From: Frankia sp. AiPa1
Lineage (GTDB): Bacteria > Actinomycetota > Actinomycetes > Frankiales > Frankiaceae
Direction: 5' to 3'
Assembly: GCF_023243075.1 (NCBI RefSeq)
Contig: NZ_JALKFZ020000191.1
Coordinates: 1-43,151 of the forward strand
Length of the DNA: 43,151 nt
The notes under the pieces were generated by a model that had not been told where the DNA came from, made no database searches, and saw only the letters and a program-made list of their open reading frames with translations. Both the position numbers and the translations under genes were made by a program. This document shows positions 9,315-16,839 of this stretch, piece by piece. How positions within the stretch are numbered: position 1 is the stretch's first letter; every line of letters begins with the position of its first letter.

Positions 9315-10268
9315 TCATGCCGGTACCTCCATCGCCCATGAGCGGGGCGCCTCTCGGGCGAAGTAGCGGGTGGTCGCCTCGCGGCTGACCGTCGAACACG
9401 TGCTCTGCAGGGATGTGAGCAGGTCGGGCATGTCAGCGACCAGATCGTCCACGCTGTGGAACTCGAGTTCGGTGCGGGCCCGGCCGACCAGGCGCCGGGC
9501 CGTGTCGTCGACGGTGGAGCGAGGGCTGCCGCGGCTCCGTCCGCCGTCGAGCTCGGCGAGGATCTGCTCGGCGAGCGCCAGCGACCAGTACACCGAGCGG
9601 GGAAACAGCCGGTCGAGCAGCAGGAACTCGGCGACCCGGGAGGCGTCGACGGCCCGGCGGTAGGTACGCAGGTAGGCCTCGTGCGCACCGCAGGAGCGCA
9701 GCAGGCTGATCCAGCTCTGCGAGTGCGGATGGTCGCTGATGCTCGACGAGAGCAGCCGCGAGGTCATGTCCACCCGCTCCAGGCTGCGGCCGAGCACCAG
9801 GAACCGCCAGCCGTCGTCGCGGGCGAGGGTGGCGTCGACGAGGCCGGCGAGCATCGCGGTGCGCTCCCGGACATAGCGGAAGTACACGTGCGGGCCCATC
9901 CGGCGGGCCAGCTCCTCGGTATGAGGCAGATCGTTCCAGGTGGCGTTGAGGCATTCCCAGACGTCGCTGGAGACGACCACCCGGGCGCCGCGGGCGTTCT
10001 CCCGCGCCGCGGAGATCGCCCCGGTGATGGAGAACGGGCGCGCCGGGTCGTAGGCGAGGATCTCGGTGACCTGCCGCGAGTCGACCGGCTGGCCGAACTC
10101 GGCCGGCCGCCCCATCGCGGCGAGCAGTTCCCGTCCGGCGCTGGCCTCGTCGAGCCACGGGTCCTCGAGTACCCGGTGCACGTGGACGTCGAGGATCCGG
10201 GCGGTCGACTCGGCGCGTTCGACATAGCGGCCGATCCAGAACAGCGACTCGGCGATCCGGCTCAGCAT
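9315..10268 (-). CDS. Alpha-E domain protein (DUF403)
   Basis: A 317-residue alpha-helical 'alpha-E' protein. The opening MLSRIAESLFWIGRYVERAE is the family signature and nearly invariant, so the start is secure. Further family blocks are RARENARGAR-like SAARENARGAR, VRERTAMLAGLVDATLARDD and FLVLGRSLERVDMTSRLL. No catalytic residues are established for the family. It is almost always encoded beside the circularly permuted ATP-grasp protein and a transglutaminase, and is thought to be their partner in peptide ligation or proteolysis. The start overlaps the ATP-grasp stop by 7 bases (ATGCTGA), which shows tight coupling. Confidence 0.92.
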   Translation of the reverse strand: MLSRIAESLFWIGRYVERAESTARILDVHVHRVLEDPWLDEASAGRELLAAMGRPAEFGQPVDSRQVTEILAYDPARPFSITGAISAARENARGARVVVSSDVWECLNATWNDLPHTEELARRMGPHVYFRYVRERTAMLAGLVDATLARDDGWRFLVLGRSLERVDMTSRLLSSSISDHPHSQSWISLLRSCGAHEAYLRTYRRAVDASRVAEFLLLDRLFPRSVYWSLALAEQILAELDGGRSRGSPRSTVDDTARRLVGRARTELEFHSVDDLVADMPDLLTSLQSTCSTVSREATTRYFAREAPRSWAMEVPA

Positions 10269-11887
10269 GCCGCGCGCTCACCTTCCCGGCCGGCGGGCGT
10301 GCGGCCGGCCTGGTTCTGTTGCTGCTGTTGCTGCTGGTCGGAGGAGACCGGGCCGAGATCGGGTCCGGACGCGGGGCGGGCGGCCGCGCCGAGCGCGCCG
10401 CCCGGGACACGCCCGGGCAGGTATGGTGGTTCGCCTCCCCCGGGTTCGGCGGCGAGCACCCAGGTGTCCTTCGACCCGCCGCCCTGACTGGAGTTCACCA
10501 CCAGGCTGCCCCGCGGCAGCGCGACCCGGGTAAGCCCGCCGGGCAGGACCCAGATTCGGTTGCCGTCGTTGACGGCGAAGGGCCGCAGGTCGACATGGCG
10601 GGGGCCGAGCCGGTCGTCGGCGAGCGTCGGCGAGGTCGACAGGCGCACCACCCGCTGGGCGATCCATCCCCGCGGGTCCTCGCTCACCCGTTCCCGCAGC
10701 GCGGCGAGTTCGGCGTCGCTGGCCTGCGGGCCGATGACGATGCCCTTGCCGCCCGACCCGTCGACCGGCTTCACGACCAGGGAGTCCAGACGTTCGAGGA
10801 CATACGCCCGCTGGTCGGGGTCCTCGAGCCGGTAGGTGTCGACGTTGGCGAGGATCGGCTCCTCACCCAGGTAGTAGCGGATCAGCTCGGGGACATAGGT
10901 GTACATGAGCTTGTCGTCGGCGACCCCGTTGCCGACGGCGTTGGCGATCGTCACATGCCCGGCGCGGGCGGCGTTGAGCAGGCCGGCGCAGCCCACCGTC
11001 GACTCGGGGCGAAAGTGCACCGGGTCCAGCCAGTCGTCGTCCACCCGCCGGTAGACGACGTGCACCGGATGCTCCCCCTCGGTGGTGCGCATCGTCACCT
11101 TGTTGTCGCGCACCGACAGGTCGCGGCCCTCGACGAGCTCCACCCCCATCTGCCGGGCGAGCAGCGCGTGCTCGAAGTAGGCCGAGTTGTAGACGCCGGG
11201 GGTGAGCACGACGACCGTCGGGTCGGCGACCTCCGGGGGCGCGGCGGCGCGCAGCGCGCGCAGCAGGTGGGTGGCGTAGTCGGCGACCGGGCGCACCCGG
11301 TGGGTGGCGAACAGCTCTGGGAACACCCGGGTCATCGCCCGCCGGTTCTCGATCACGTAGCTGACCCCGGACGGCACCCGGACGTTGTCCTCGAGCACCC
11401 GGAAGCCGCCGGCCTCGTCCCGGATCAGGTCGATGCCGGACACGTGCGCCCGCACCCCGTTCGACGGGTCGATGCCGTGCGCCGCCCGGTGGTAGTGCGC
11501 GCTGGTCAGCACGAGGCGCCGCGGCAGGACGCCGTCGGCGAGCACCTCGGCCGAGCCGTAGACATCGGCGAGGAACGCCTCCAGCGCCAGCATCCGCTGC
11601 ACGACGCCGCGCTCGATCACGGACCACTCGTCACCGGCGAGCAGCCGCGGCACCAGGTCCAGCGGGAACGGCCGCTCCTCGCCGAACAGGTTGAAGGTGA
11701 TGCCGGCGTCCCGAAAGGCCCGGTCCAGCGCCACCTTGCGGGCCGCGAGGTCCCCGCTGGACAGCGGCTGCAACGCGTCGTACAGCGCGGCGTACACCTC
11801 CCGAGGGGTGTTCGACGCGTCGAACACCTCGTCCCAGGCCGCCGTGGCCGCCGCTTCCGCCGGATAACCCTCGAACAGGTCCGCCAC
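10262..11887 (-). CDS. Circularly permuted ATP-grasp protein (DUF404/DUF407)
   Basis: A 541-residue protein of the circularly permuted type 2 ATP-grasp family, predicted to activate a carboxylate as acyl-phosphate and form a peptide-like bond. Recognisable blocks are FNLFGEERPFPLDLVPR, the PSGVSYVIENRR loop and DNVRVPSG, VVVLTPGVYNSAYFEH, and the nucleotide-binding LVVKPVDGSGGKGIVIG. Its substrate is unknown. GTG 11887 begins MADLFEGYP, the usual family N-terminus, and a GGAGG-like site is present about 25 bases upstream but not well spaced. The last 50 residues are low complexity and include seven glutamines in a row followed by Asn. This tail looks specific to this organism. It is the first gene of the three-gene operon. 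Confidence 0.9.
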   Translation of the reverse strand: MADLFEGYPAEAAATAAWDEVFDASNTPREVYAALYDALQPLSSGDLAARKVALDRAFRDAGITFNLFGEERPFPLDLVPRLLAGDEWSVIERGVVQRMLALEAFLADVYGSAEVLADGVLPRRLVLTSAHYHRAAHGIDPSNGVRAHVSGIDLIRDEAGGFRVLEDNVRVPSGVSYVIENRRAMTRVFPELFATHRVRPVADYATHLLRALRAAAPPEVADPTVVVLTPGVYNSAYFEHALLARQMGVELVEGRDLSVRDNKVTMRTTEGEHPVHVVYRRVDDDWLDPVHFRPESTVGCAGLLNAARAGHVTIANAVGNGVADDKLMYTYVPELIRYYLGEEPILANVDTYRLEDPDQRAYVLERLDSLVVKPVDGSGGKGIVIGPQASDAELAALRERVSEDPRGWIAQRVVRLSTSPTLADDRLGPRHVDLRPFAVNDGNRIWVLPGGLTRVALPRGSLVVNSSQGGGSKDTWVLAAEPGGGEPPYLPGRVPGGALGAAARPASGPDLGPVSSDQQQQQQQNQAGRTPAGREGERAAC

Positions 11888-11919
11888 GGGGCAGAGCGTA
11901 AAGTGCCCGTGTTACCTCC

Positions 11920-11942
11920 GCATGACGTCACGGCATGACGTC
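11920..11942. promoter_or_regulatory. Direct repeat GCATGACGTC x2 upstream of the ATP-grasp gene
   Basis: Two exact 10-base copies, at 11920-11929 and 11933-11942, are spaced 13 bases start to start. The first includes the palindrome TGACGTCA (11923-11930). They lie 32-55 bases before the ATP-grasp start, in the 265-base divergent gap to the dehydratase gene, so they could be an operator. The rest of that gap holds an imperfect repeat built on CCACGGAGGTG near 11977-12015 and no gene I can support. No clear -10/-35 pair was found. Confidence 0.35.
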
Positions 11943-12152
11943 CGGGCGCTCACGCTCCTCTGAAGGTGGCGGCGCCCGCCCACGGAGGTGACGGCACCGG
12001 CCCCACGGAGGTGGCAGCGCCGGCGGCCCGGCGGGTGCGACGAGGATGGACGACTCGCGGCGGGTGCGCCGATACCGCCCGCCCCGGGCGCGAGACGATG
12101 GACCCCCCGCCTGCGTGCACCGGAGCACGCGCGCTGACCGAAAGGCCGCACG

Positions 12153-13157
12153 ATGTCGACGTTGCTGGTGACCGGAGCCGCTGGGTTCATCGGGTCGAAC
12201 TTCGTCCGCTACTGGCGGGAGCGGCATCCCGCGGACGCCGTCGTCGCGTTCGACGCCCTGACCTACGCGGGCTGCCGGGAGAACCTCGCCGACGTGGCCG
12301 AACGGATCACGTTCGTGCACGGCGACATCCGCGACCGCGAGCTCGTCGAGTCCACGCTGCGGGAGCACTCCGTCGACGTGATCGTGAACTTCGCCGCCGA
12401 GTCGCACAACAGCCTCGCGATCCTGCGCCCCGGCGACTTCTTCTCGACCAACGTGATGGGCACCCAGGCGCTGTTGGAGGCCGCCCGGACCGTCGGGGTG
12501 GCCCGCTTCCACCAGATCTCCACCTGCGAGGTCTACGGCGACATGGACCTCAACGACCCCGGCGCGTTCACCGAGAACTCCCCCTACCTCCCCCGCACCC
12601 CGTACAACGCGGCGAAGGCCGGATCCGACCACGCGGTGCGCGCCTACGGCCTGACCTACGACCTGCCGGTGACGATCACGAACTGCTCGAACAACTACGG
12701 TCCGTACCAGTTCCCCGAGAAGGTCATCCCGCTGTTCGTCACCCGCGCGCTGCAGGGCGAGCAGCTCCCGCTCTACGCGTCCACGACGAACCGGCGCGAG
12801 TGGCTGCACGTGATGGACCACTGCCGCGCGATCGACGCCGTGCTCGAGCGTGGCCGGGTCGGCGAGACCTATCACGTCGGCTCGGGTGTCGAGGCCGACA
12901 TCGAGACGATCGCCGACACCGTGCTCGCCGAGCTGGGCCTGCCCGCGTCCCTGAAGACGATCGTGCCCGACCGCCCGTCCCACGACCGTCGCTACCTGCT
13001 CGACTCCACCAAGCTGCGCACCGAGCTCGGCTGGTCGCCGCTGATCGGCTTCCCCGAGGGCATGCGCTCCACCATCGCCTGGTACAAGGAGAACGAATCC
13101 TGGTGGCGCCCCCTGCTCGGCCGCTCCCCCGTCACCGAGACCGCCTGGAAGAGCTGA
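12153..13157 (+). CDS. dTDP-glucose 4,6-dehydratase-like extended SDR
   Basis: A 334-residue extended short-chain dehydrogenase of the RmlB/RfbB type. The NAD motif GAAGFIG is at residues 8-14, the catalytic YNAAK is Tyr151-Lys155, and NNYGPYQFPEK near 187 is typical of NDP-hexose dehydratases. The catalytic triplet, normally Thr-Asp-Glu, reads Thr124-Cys125-Glu126 (STCEVYGD), and the ESHVDRS region reads ESHNSLA. The Asp that donates a proton for water elimination in RmlB is therefore missing. It may be a paralogue with a different sugar substrate or reaction, such as an epimerase or decarboxylase-type SDR. No other deoxysugar genes are adjacent. ATG 12153 is preceded by GAAAGG. Confidence 0.8.
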   Translation: MSTLLVTGAAGFIGSNFVRYWRERHPADAVVAFDALTYAGCRENLADVAERITFVHGDIRDRELVESTLREHSVDVIVNFAAESHNSLAILRPGDFFSTNVMGTQALLEAARTVGVARFHQISTCEVYGDMDLNDPGAFTENSPYLPRTPYNAAKAGSDHAVRAYGLTYDLPVTITNCSNNYGPYQFPEKVIPLFVTRALQGEQLPLYASTTNRREWLHVMDHCRAIDAVLERGRVGETYHVGSGVEADIETIADTVLAELGLPASLKTIVPDRPSHDRRYLLDSTKLRTELGWSPLIGFPEGMRSTIAWYKENESWWRPLLGRSPVTETAWKS

Positions 13158-13200
13158 CCCGGGATCCTCCGTAAGACGTTCCAGCGTCCACCGGGCCAAG

Positions 13201-13225
13201 GGCCGGCACGGGTAAAATGCCGGCC
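13201..13225 (+). terminator. Hairpin after the dehydratase gene
   Basis: GGCCGGCA (13201-13208) and TGCCGGCC (13218-13225) form a perfect 8-bp inverted repeat around a 9-base loop, 44 bases after the dehydratase stop. There is no T tract, as is common for actinobacterial intrinsic terminators. It could instead regulate the following kinase gene. Confidence 0.5.
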
Positions 13226-13243
13226 ATGTCGGGGGACAGCACT

Positions 13244-13260
13244 CCAGGATGTATTCCTGG
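13244..13260. promoter_or_regulatory. Short palindrome before the kinase gene
   Basis: CCAGGA and TCCTGG flank a 5-base centre (TGTAT). The element overlaps a possible early ATG at 13249 and sits 52 bases before the preferred kinase start. It could be an operator or a 5'-leader hairpin. No bound protein is known. Confidence 0.35.
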
Positions 13261-13311
13261 CGCCATCGGCGCTGCAGACGTGGCATCAAGGGCTCACCGC
13301 CATTCCCGCCG

Positions 13312-15837
13312 ATGATCATCGATCGTCGGCGGGTCGAGGCGGCGCTGCCGGGCTATGTACTGACGGACGAGTTGGGCTCGGGCGCATTCGGGCTGGTGCT
13401 GGCCGCGCGGCACCGGCGGATGGACCGGCCGGTCGCCATCAAGGTGATGAAGGCCGACGGCCCCGACGGGTTGCAGGTGGACTTCGCCACCGAGGCGCGG
13501 ATCCTGGGTGGCCTGGATCATCCTCACATCGTCCGGGTCCACGACTATCTCGAGGCCGATGACCTCTGCCTGATCGTGATGGAGCTGCTGACCGGCGGCA
13601 CCCTCACGCGGCGCCGCGCCGCGATGAACGGCGAGCAGGCCTGCGCGTCCGCGCTCGCGGTCGCCGCCGCACTGGCCCACGCTCACTCCCGCGGGATCCT
13701 GCACCGAGACATCAAACCCGACAACATCATCTTCACGTCCGATGGGACGCCGAAAGTCGGGGATTTCGGCATCGCCAAGCTGTTCGACGGATTTTCGGCC
13801 AGCGCCAGCCGGCTGATCGGCACCCCGCAGTACATGGCGCCCGAGCAGTTCGACCAGGCGGGTCGACTCGGCCCGGCCACCGATCTGTACTCCCTTGGCG
13901 TCGTGCTCTACCGGCTGCTGTCCGGACGCCTGCCGTTCGACCAGGCCCGGCCGTGGCAGCAACCGGCCCAGGTGGACGGGCCGCCGCCGCTGCGGGGAGT
14001 GCCGACCCCCATCGCCCAGGTGGTGCTGCGCGCACTGGCCCGGGAACCGGGCGATCGCCACCCGGATGCCACCGCGTTCGCGTCCGACCTCGCGCGGGCG
14101 GCAACCGACGCCTATCGACCGGGCTGGGTCGACCACACCGGCCTGACCCTCCACCTGCCCGACCCACTGCGCCGCGACATCGACCGAATCCCGTCGCAGC
14201 AACAGCCATCACCGGATCCGGATCCGGACGGCGAAGCGCCGCCACCTCCGGCTGGCTCCCCCGAACCGACCCGCATTGACGATGCCCGGCCCGCGGCGAG
14301 GCGAGTCCGGTTCCCGCGTGGCCGGACCCGCCGCTGGGCCGTGCCGCTCAGCGCCGCGGTGCTCGTGGTCGCGCTGACGGCGGTGTTCATCGGGTGGATC
14401 CGCGCCGACGACAGCCCCGACCCCGACCGGACTGCCCTGTCCCGGCAGCTGGTGAGCGCGGCAGGACGGGCGGCGTCCGCGGGTCAGCCGGACCTCGCCC
14501 GCCGGCTGACCGTCGCCGCCTACCGCACCGCGCCCACACCCGAGGCACGCGTGGCCGTCCTGCGCGGGTTCGGGTCCACCGATCATCCGCTGACGTCGTT
14601 CACCGGGCATCAGGCATCCGTCACCGACGTGACCTTCAACCCGAGCGGCACGCTGCTCGCCAGCAGCGACTCATCCGGTTCTGTTCGGTTATGGGATACC
14701 CATGACCGAGGCCAGGCCGAGGCGATCGCCGTCCTGTCCGGCCATCAGAAAGAGATCGGCAACGTGCGGTTCAGCCCGGACGGGGAACTCCTCGCAACCC
14801 GGAGCGACGATCACACGGCCAGGATCTGGGATGTGGCCGGCCAGCACACGACCACCGCGGCGCGGACCGTGTTCGAGCACACCGGTGCGGTCGGCGACGC
14901 CGTCTTCAGCCCGGACAGCAAACACCTCGCCACGACCGATAATGGCAATGGCAACATCCACATCTGGGACACCAACATCCGCGGCACCGTCAATCAAGGC
15001 AGTAAACTCGCCGAGGTTACAGCTACGCCGACCGGTCATGATTCCGGCAGTTGGATCGGCGCCGTCTACAACCGGACCGGAACGCGTCTCGCCACCAGTG
15101 GCATGGACGGGAAAATCGAGCTGTGGGACACCAGCCGCCTTCCGAGCACCTCCGCGCTCCTGGGGACATACCCAAGCAAGACAGGCGGTACTCTCGCCAC
15201 CGGGTTCAGCCGGGACGGGACTGTCCTCGCGACCCGTGACATGGACGGCACCGCTCTCCTGTTTGATGTACGCCGCAGAGCGCCACTGTCGACGCCCACC
15301 GTGCTGCGGGGACACGAGGGCGAGGTCTGGGCGACAGTCATCAGCCCGGACGGCAGGTTTGTCGCGACCGGCGGACGGGATGGCACCACACATCTATGGG
15401 CCACCTCCGCCGCCTTCGACGGCAAAAGCACCACCAACACGCTGGCGACATTCGATGGACGCCACGGCGAAATCAGCAGTATCGATTTCAGCCCGGACGG
15501 AAGGCTTCTGGCGACCGGCACCAACGAAGGCACGGTCGTGATCTGGGACACGGCTGACCGCAGCACAGTCACCGCACCGCTGCTGACCCTCACGAAGCTG
15601 AACGGCTGGCTGGGAAAAGCTGTCTTCAGCCCGGATGGCCGTCTGCTTGCCGCCGGCACCCACGACTGGGAGGGGACTGCACCCGGCAGCGATGTGGCCC
15701 GGGTCATGCTGTGGAACCTGGATGCCGATCGGATGGCGCGTGACGCCTGTGCTCACGGAGATCGCCTCACCGAAGCGGAATGGCACGATGCGGTCCCAGC
15801 TACTCCGTACCTGCCGCCGTGCCAGGGCACCACGTAA
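13312..15837 (+). CDS. Ser/Thr protein kinase with C-terminal WD40 repeats
   Basis: About 841 residues. The kinase domain (roughly 15-275) has the glycine loop GSGAFG (22-27), Lys44 in VAIKVM, HRDIKPDN (His131-Arg132-Asp133), DFG (151-153) and GTPQYMAPEQ, so it should be active. A basic, Pro-rich juxtamembrane region leads to one membrane span near residues 342-362 (VPLSAAVLVVALTAVFIGW). The outside part is a WD40 propeller with repeated FSPDG...WD units from about residue 425 to 810. This Hanks-type kinase/WD40 layout is common in actinobacteria; the ligand and target are unknown. ATG 13312 is chosen since the kinase homology begins just after it. ATG 13249 would add 21 basic residues. Neither has a strong ribosome site. 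Confidence 0.9.
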   Translation: MIIDRRRVEAALPGYVLTDELGSGAFGLVLAARHRRMDRPVAIKVMKADGPDGLQVDFATEARILGGLDHPHIVRVHDYLEADDLCLIVMELLTGGTLTRRRAAMNGEQACASALAVAAALAHAHSRGILHRDIKPDNIIFTSDGTPKVGDFGIAKLFDGFSASASRLIGTPQYMAPEQFDQAGRLGPATDLYSLGVVLYRLLSGRLPFDQARPWQQPAQVDGPPPLRGVPTPIAQVVLRALAREPGDRHPDATAFASDLARAATDAYRPGWVDHTGLTLHLPDPLRRDIDRIPSQQQPSPDPDPDGEAPPPPAGSPEPTRIDDARPAARRVRFPRGRTRRWAVPLSAAVLVVALTAVFIGWIRADDSPDPDRTALSRQLVSAAGRAASAGQPDLARRLTVAAYRTAPTPEARVAVLRGFGSTDHPLTSFTGHQASVTDVTFNPSGTLLASSDSSGSVRLWDTHDRGQAEAIAVLSGHQKEIGNVRFSPDGELLATRSDDHTARIWDVAGQHTTTAARTVFEHTGAVGDAVFSPDSKHLATTDNGNGNIHIWDTNIRGTVNQGSKLAEVTATPTGHDSGSWIGAVYNRTGTRLATSGMDGKIELWDTSRLPSTSALLGTYPSKTGGTLATGFSRDGTVLATRDMDGTALLFDVRRRAPLSTPTVLRGHEGEVWATVISPDGRFVATGGRDGTTHLWATSAAFDGKSTTNTLATFDGRHGEISSIDFSPDGRLLATGTNEGTVVIWDTADRSTVTAPLLTLTKLNGWLGKAVFSPDGRLLAAGTHDWEGTAPGSDVARVMLWNLDADRMARDACAHGDRLTEAEWHDAVPATPYLPPCQGTT

Positions 15838-15907
15838 GGATCACTGAGATCCCGCCGTCGGCCACTCGGCGCACATAATCCGCCGCTCCCGCCTGACATC
15901 ATGGTGT

Positions 15908-16798
15908 ATGCCGAGTTCCGACCACGAGATGCCGCTTGACCTGTTGCGGCTCGATCCATCGTTCCCCGACTGGGTCTGCACGGAGATTCTTGGCGACAAG
16001 GACGTGCCGTCGGCGCACCGCGCCGAGTTATACGATCCGAACGTCCGTCCTGCAACGCTTCAGGCCGACGCTGTGGTGCTGTTCTATGAACCGAGTGGGC
16101 AATTGCTGCGAGGCACCGTCTATGAGGTCCAGCGCGGCCGCGACCAGCGTAAACTGGCGTCCTGGAAGCTCTACGTCGGCCACTTCGAATCCACCCGAAG
16201 GGTGCCGTTCTCGCTGGTGGTCTTCGTTCCGGACCCGGCGGTGGCCCGCTGGTACCAGACCCGTATCGCGGGAGACACCCACAGCGGCGCACGGGTCGTC
16301 CCCCGGATGTTCACCTCTGCGGACGTTCCACTGGTACCAGACGTCCAGCTGGCGGCGGCCAGGCCGGCAGCCGTGCTGTTCGCCGCGGAGTACCGCCTGG
16401 GTGACGCCGACTTCGGTGTGATGCACCCGGCGCTACTCACGGCGCTGGACGCACTGGATCCAGCCGATAAGATCATTTACGATGACCGGATCGTGGGCCG
16501 GATGTCCCCAGCGGCCCGGCGCGCCTGGGAGGAGCACCTGATGTCGACTGCAGTCGGACGGCGTTACTACACCGAGCGCTACAACGAGGCCGATGCCCGC
16601 GGAGAGGCCCGCGGAGAGGCCCGCGGGGAGGCGCGCGGGGAGGCGAAGGCCGTGCTGGTCGTCCTTGACGCACGCGGCGTGGCGGTGCCTGACGCCGAGC
16701 GCCAGCGGATCCGGGAGTGCCTGGACACCGACCAGCTCGAACAGTGGCTGCTTCGCGCAGCTACCGCCACATCCATCGAGGATGTGCTCGGCGGGTGA
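15908..16798 (+). CDS. Rpn/PD-(D/E)XK nuclease-family protein
   Basis: A 296-residue protein that resembles the actinobacterial relatives of Rpn-type recombination-promoting nucleases ('putative transposase' PD-(D/E)XK family). Candidate catalytic residues are Asp54 in ADAVVLFY, Glu73 and Gln75 in YEVQ, and Lys82 in GRDQRKLASW. That order matches the D...ExQ...K pattern of the fold. The C-terminal third carries four copies of the tetrapeptide ARGE/A-type repeat (residues about 230-245) before a final helical segment. Actual nuclease activity is untested. It is a single gene between the kinase and the convergent glgA, and such genes are often multicopy in actinomycete genomes. Confidence 0.7.
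   Translation: MPSSDHEMPLDLLRLDPSFPDWVCTEILGDKDVPSAHRAELYDPNVRPATLQADAVVLFYEPSGQLLRGTVYEVQRGRDQRKLASWKLYVGHFESTRRVPFSLVVFVPDPAVARWYQTRIAGDTHSGARVVPRMFTSADVPLVPDVQLAAARPAAVLFAAEYRLGDADFGVMHPALLTALDALDPADKIIYDDRIVGRMSPAARRAWEEHLMSTAVGRRYYTERYNEADARGEARGEARGEARGEAKAVLVVLDARGVAVPDAERQRIRECLDTDQLEQWLLRAATATSIEDVLGG
16595..16642 (+). repeat. Four 12-base tandem repeats within the Rpn-like gene
   Basis: Four consecutive units of the type GCCCGCGGAGAG occur at 16595, 16607, 16619 and 16631. Units 1 and 2 are identical, and 3 and 4 have drifted by one to three bases. They encode Ala-Arg-Gly-Glu repeats, so copy-number change would keep the frame. Confidence 0.9.
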
Positions 16799-16828
16799 CA
16801 GCCGACCCGCGGTGACAGCCGACCCGCG
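16795..16828. repeat. 17-base tandem duplication across the Rpn-like stop codon
   Basis: GTGACAGCCGACCCGCG occurs twice head to tail (16795-16811 and 16812-16828). The first copy contains the TGA stop of the upstream gene. It fills most of the 41-base gap to the convergent glgA gene. It looks like a slippage duplication. Confidence 0.85.
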
Positions 16829-16839
16829 GGGTGTTGGCC

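Noticed and set aside
8177..9388. Plus-strand frame over the transglutaminase gene
   Set aside because: Antisense to a protein with a complete Cys-His-Asp triad; the product has no domain.
10319..11938. A 539-codon open frame on the plus strand opposite the ATP-grasp gene
   Set aside because: Its product has no recognisable motif and mirrors the codon bias of the real gene.
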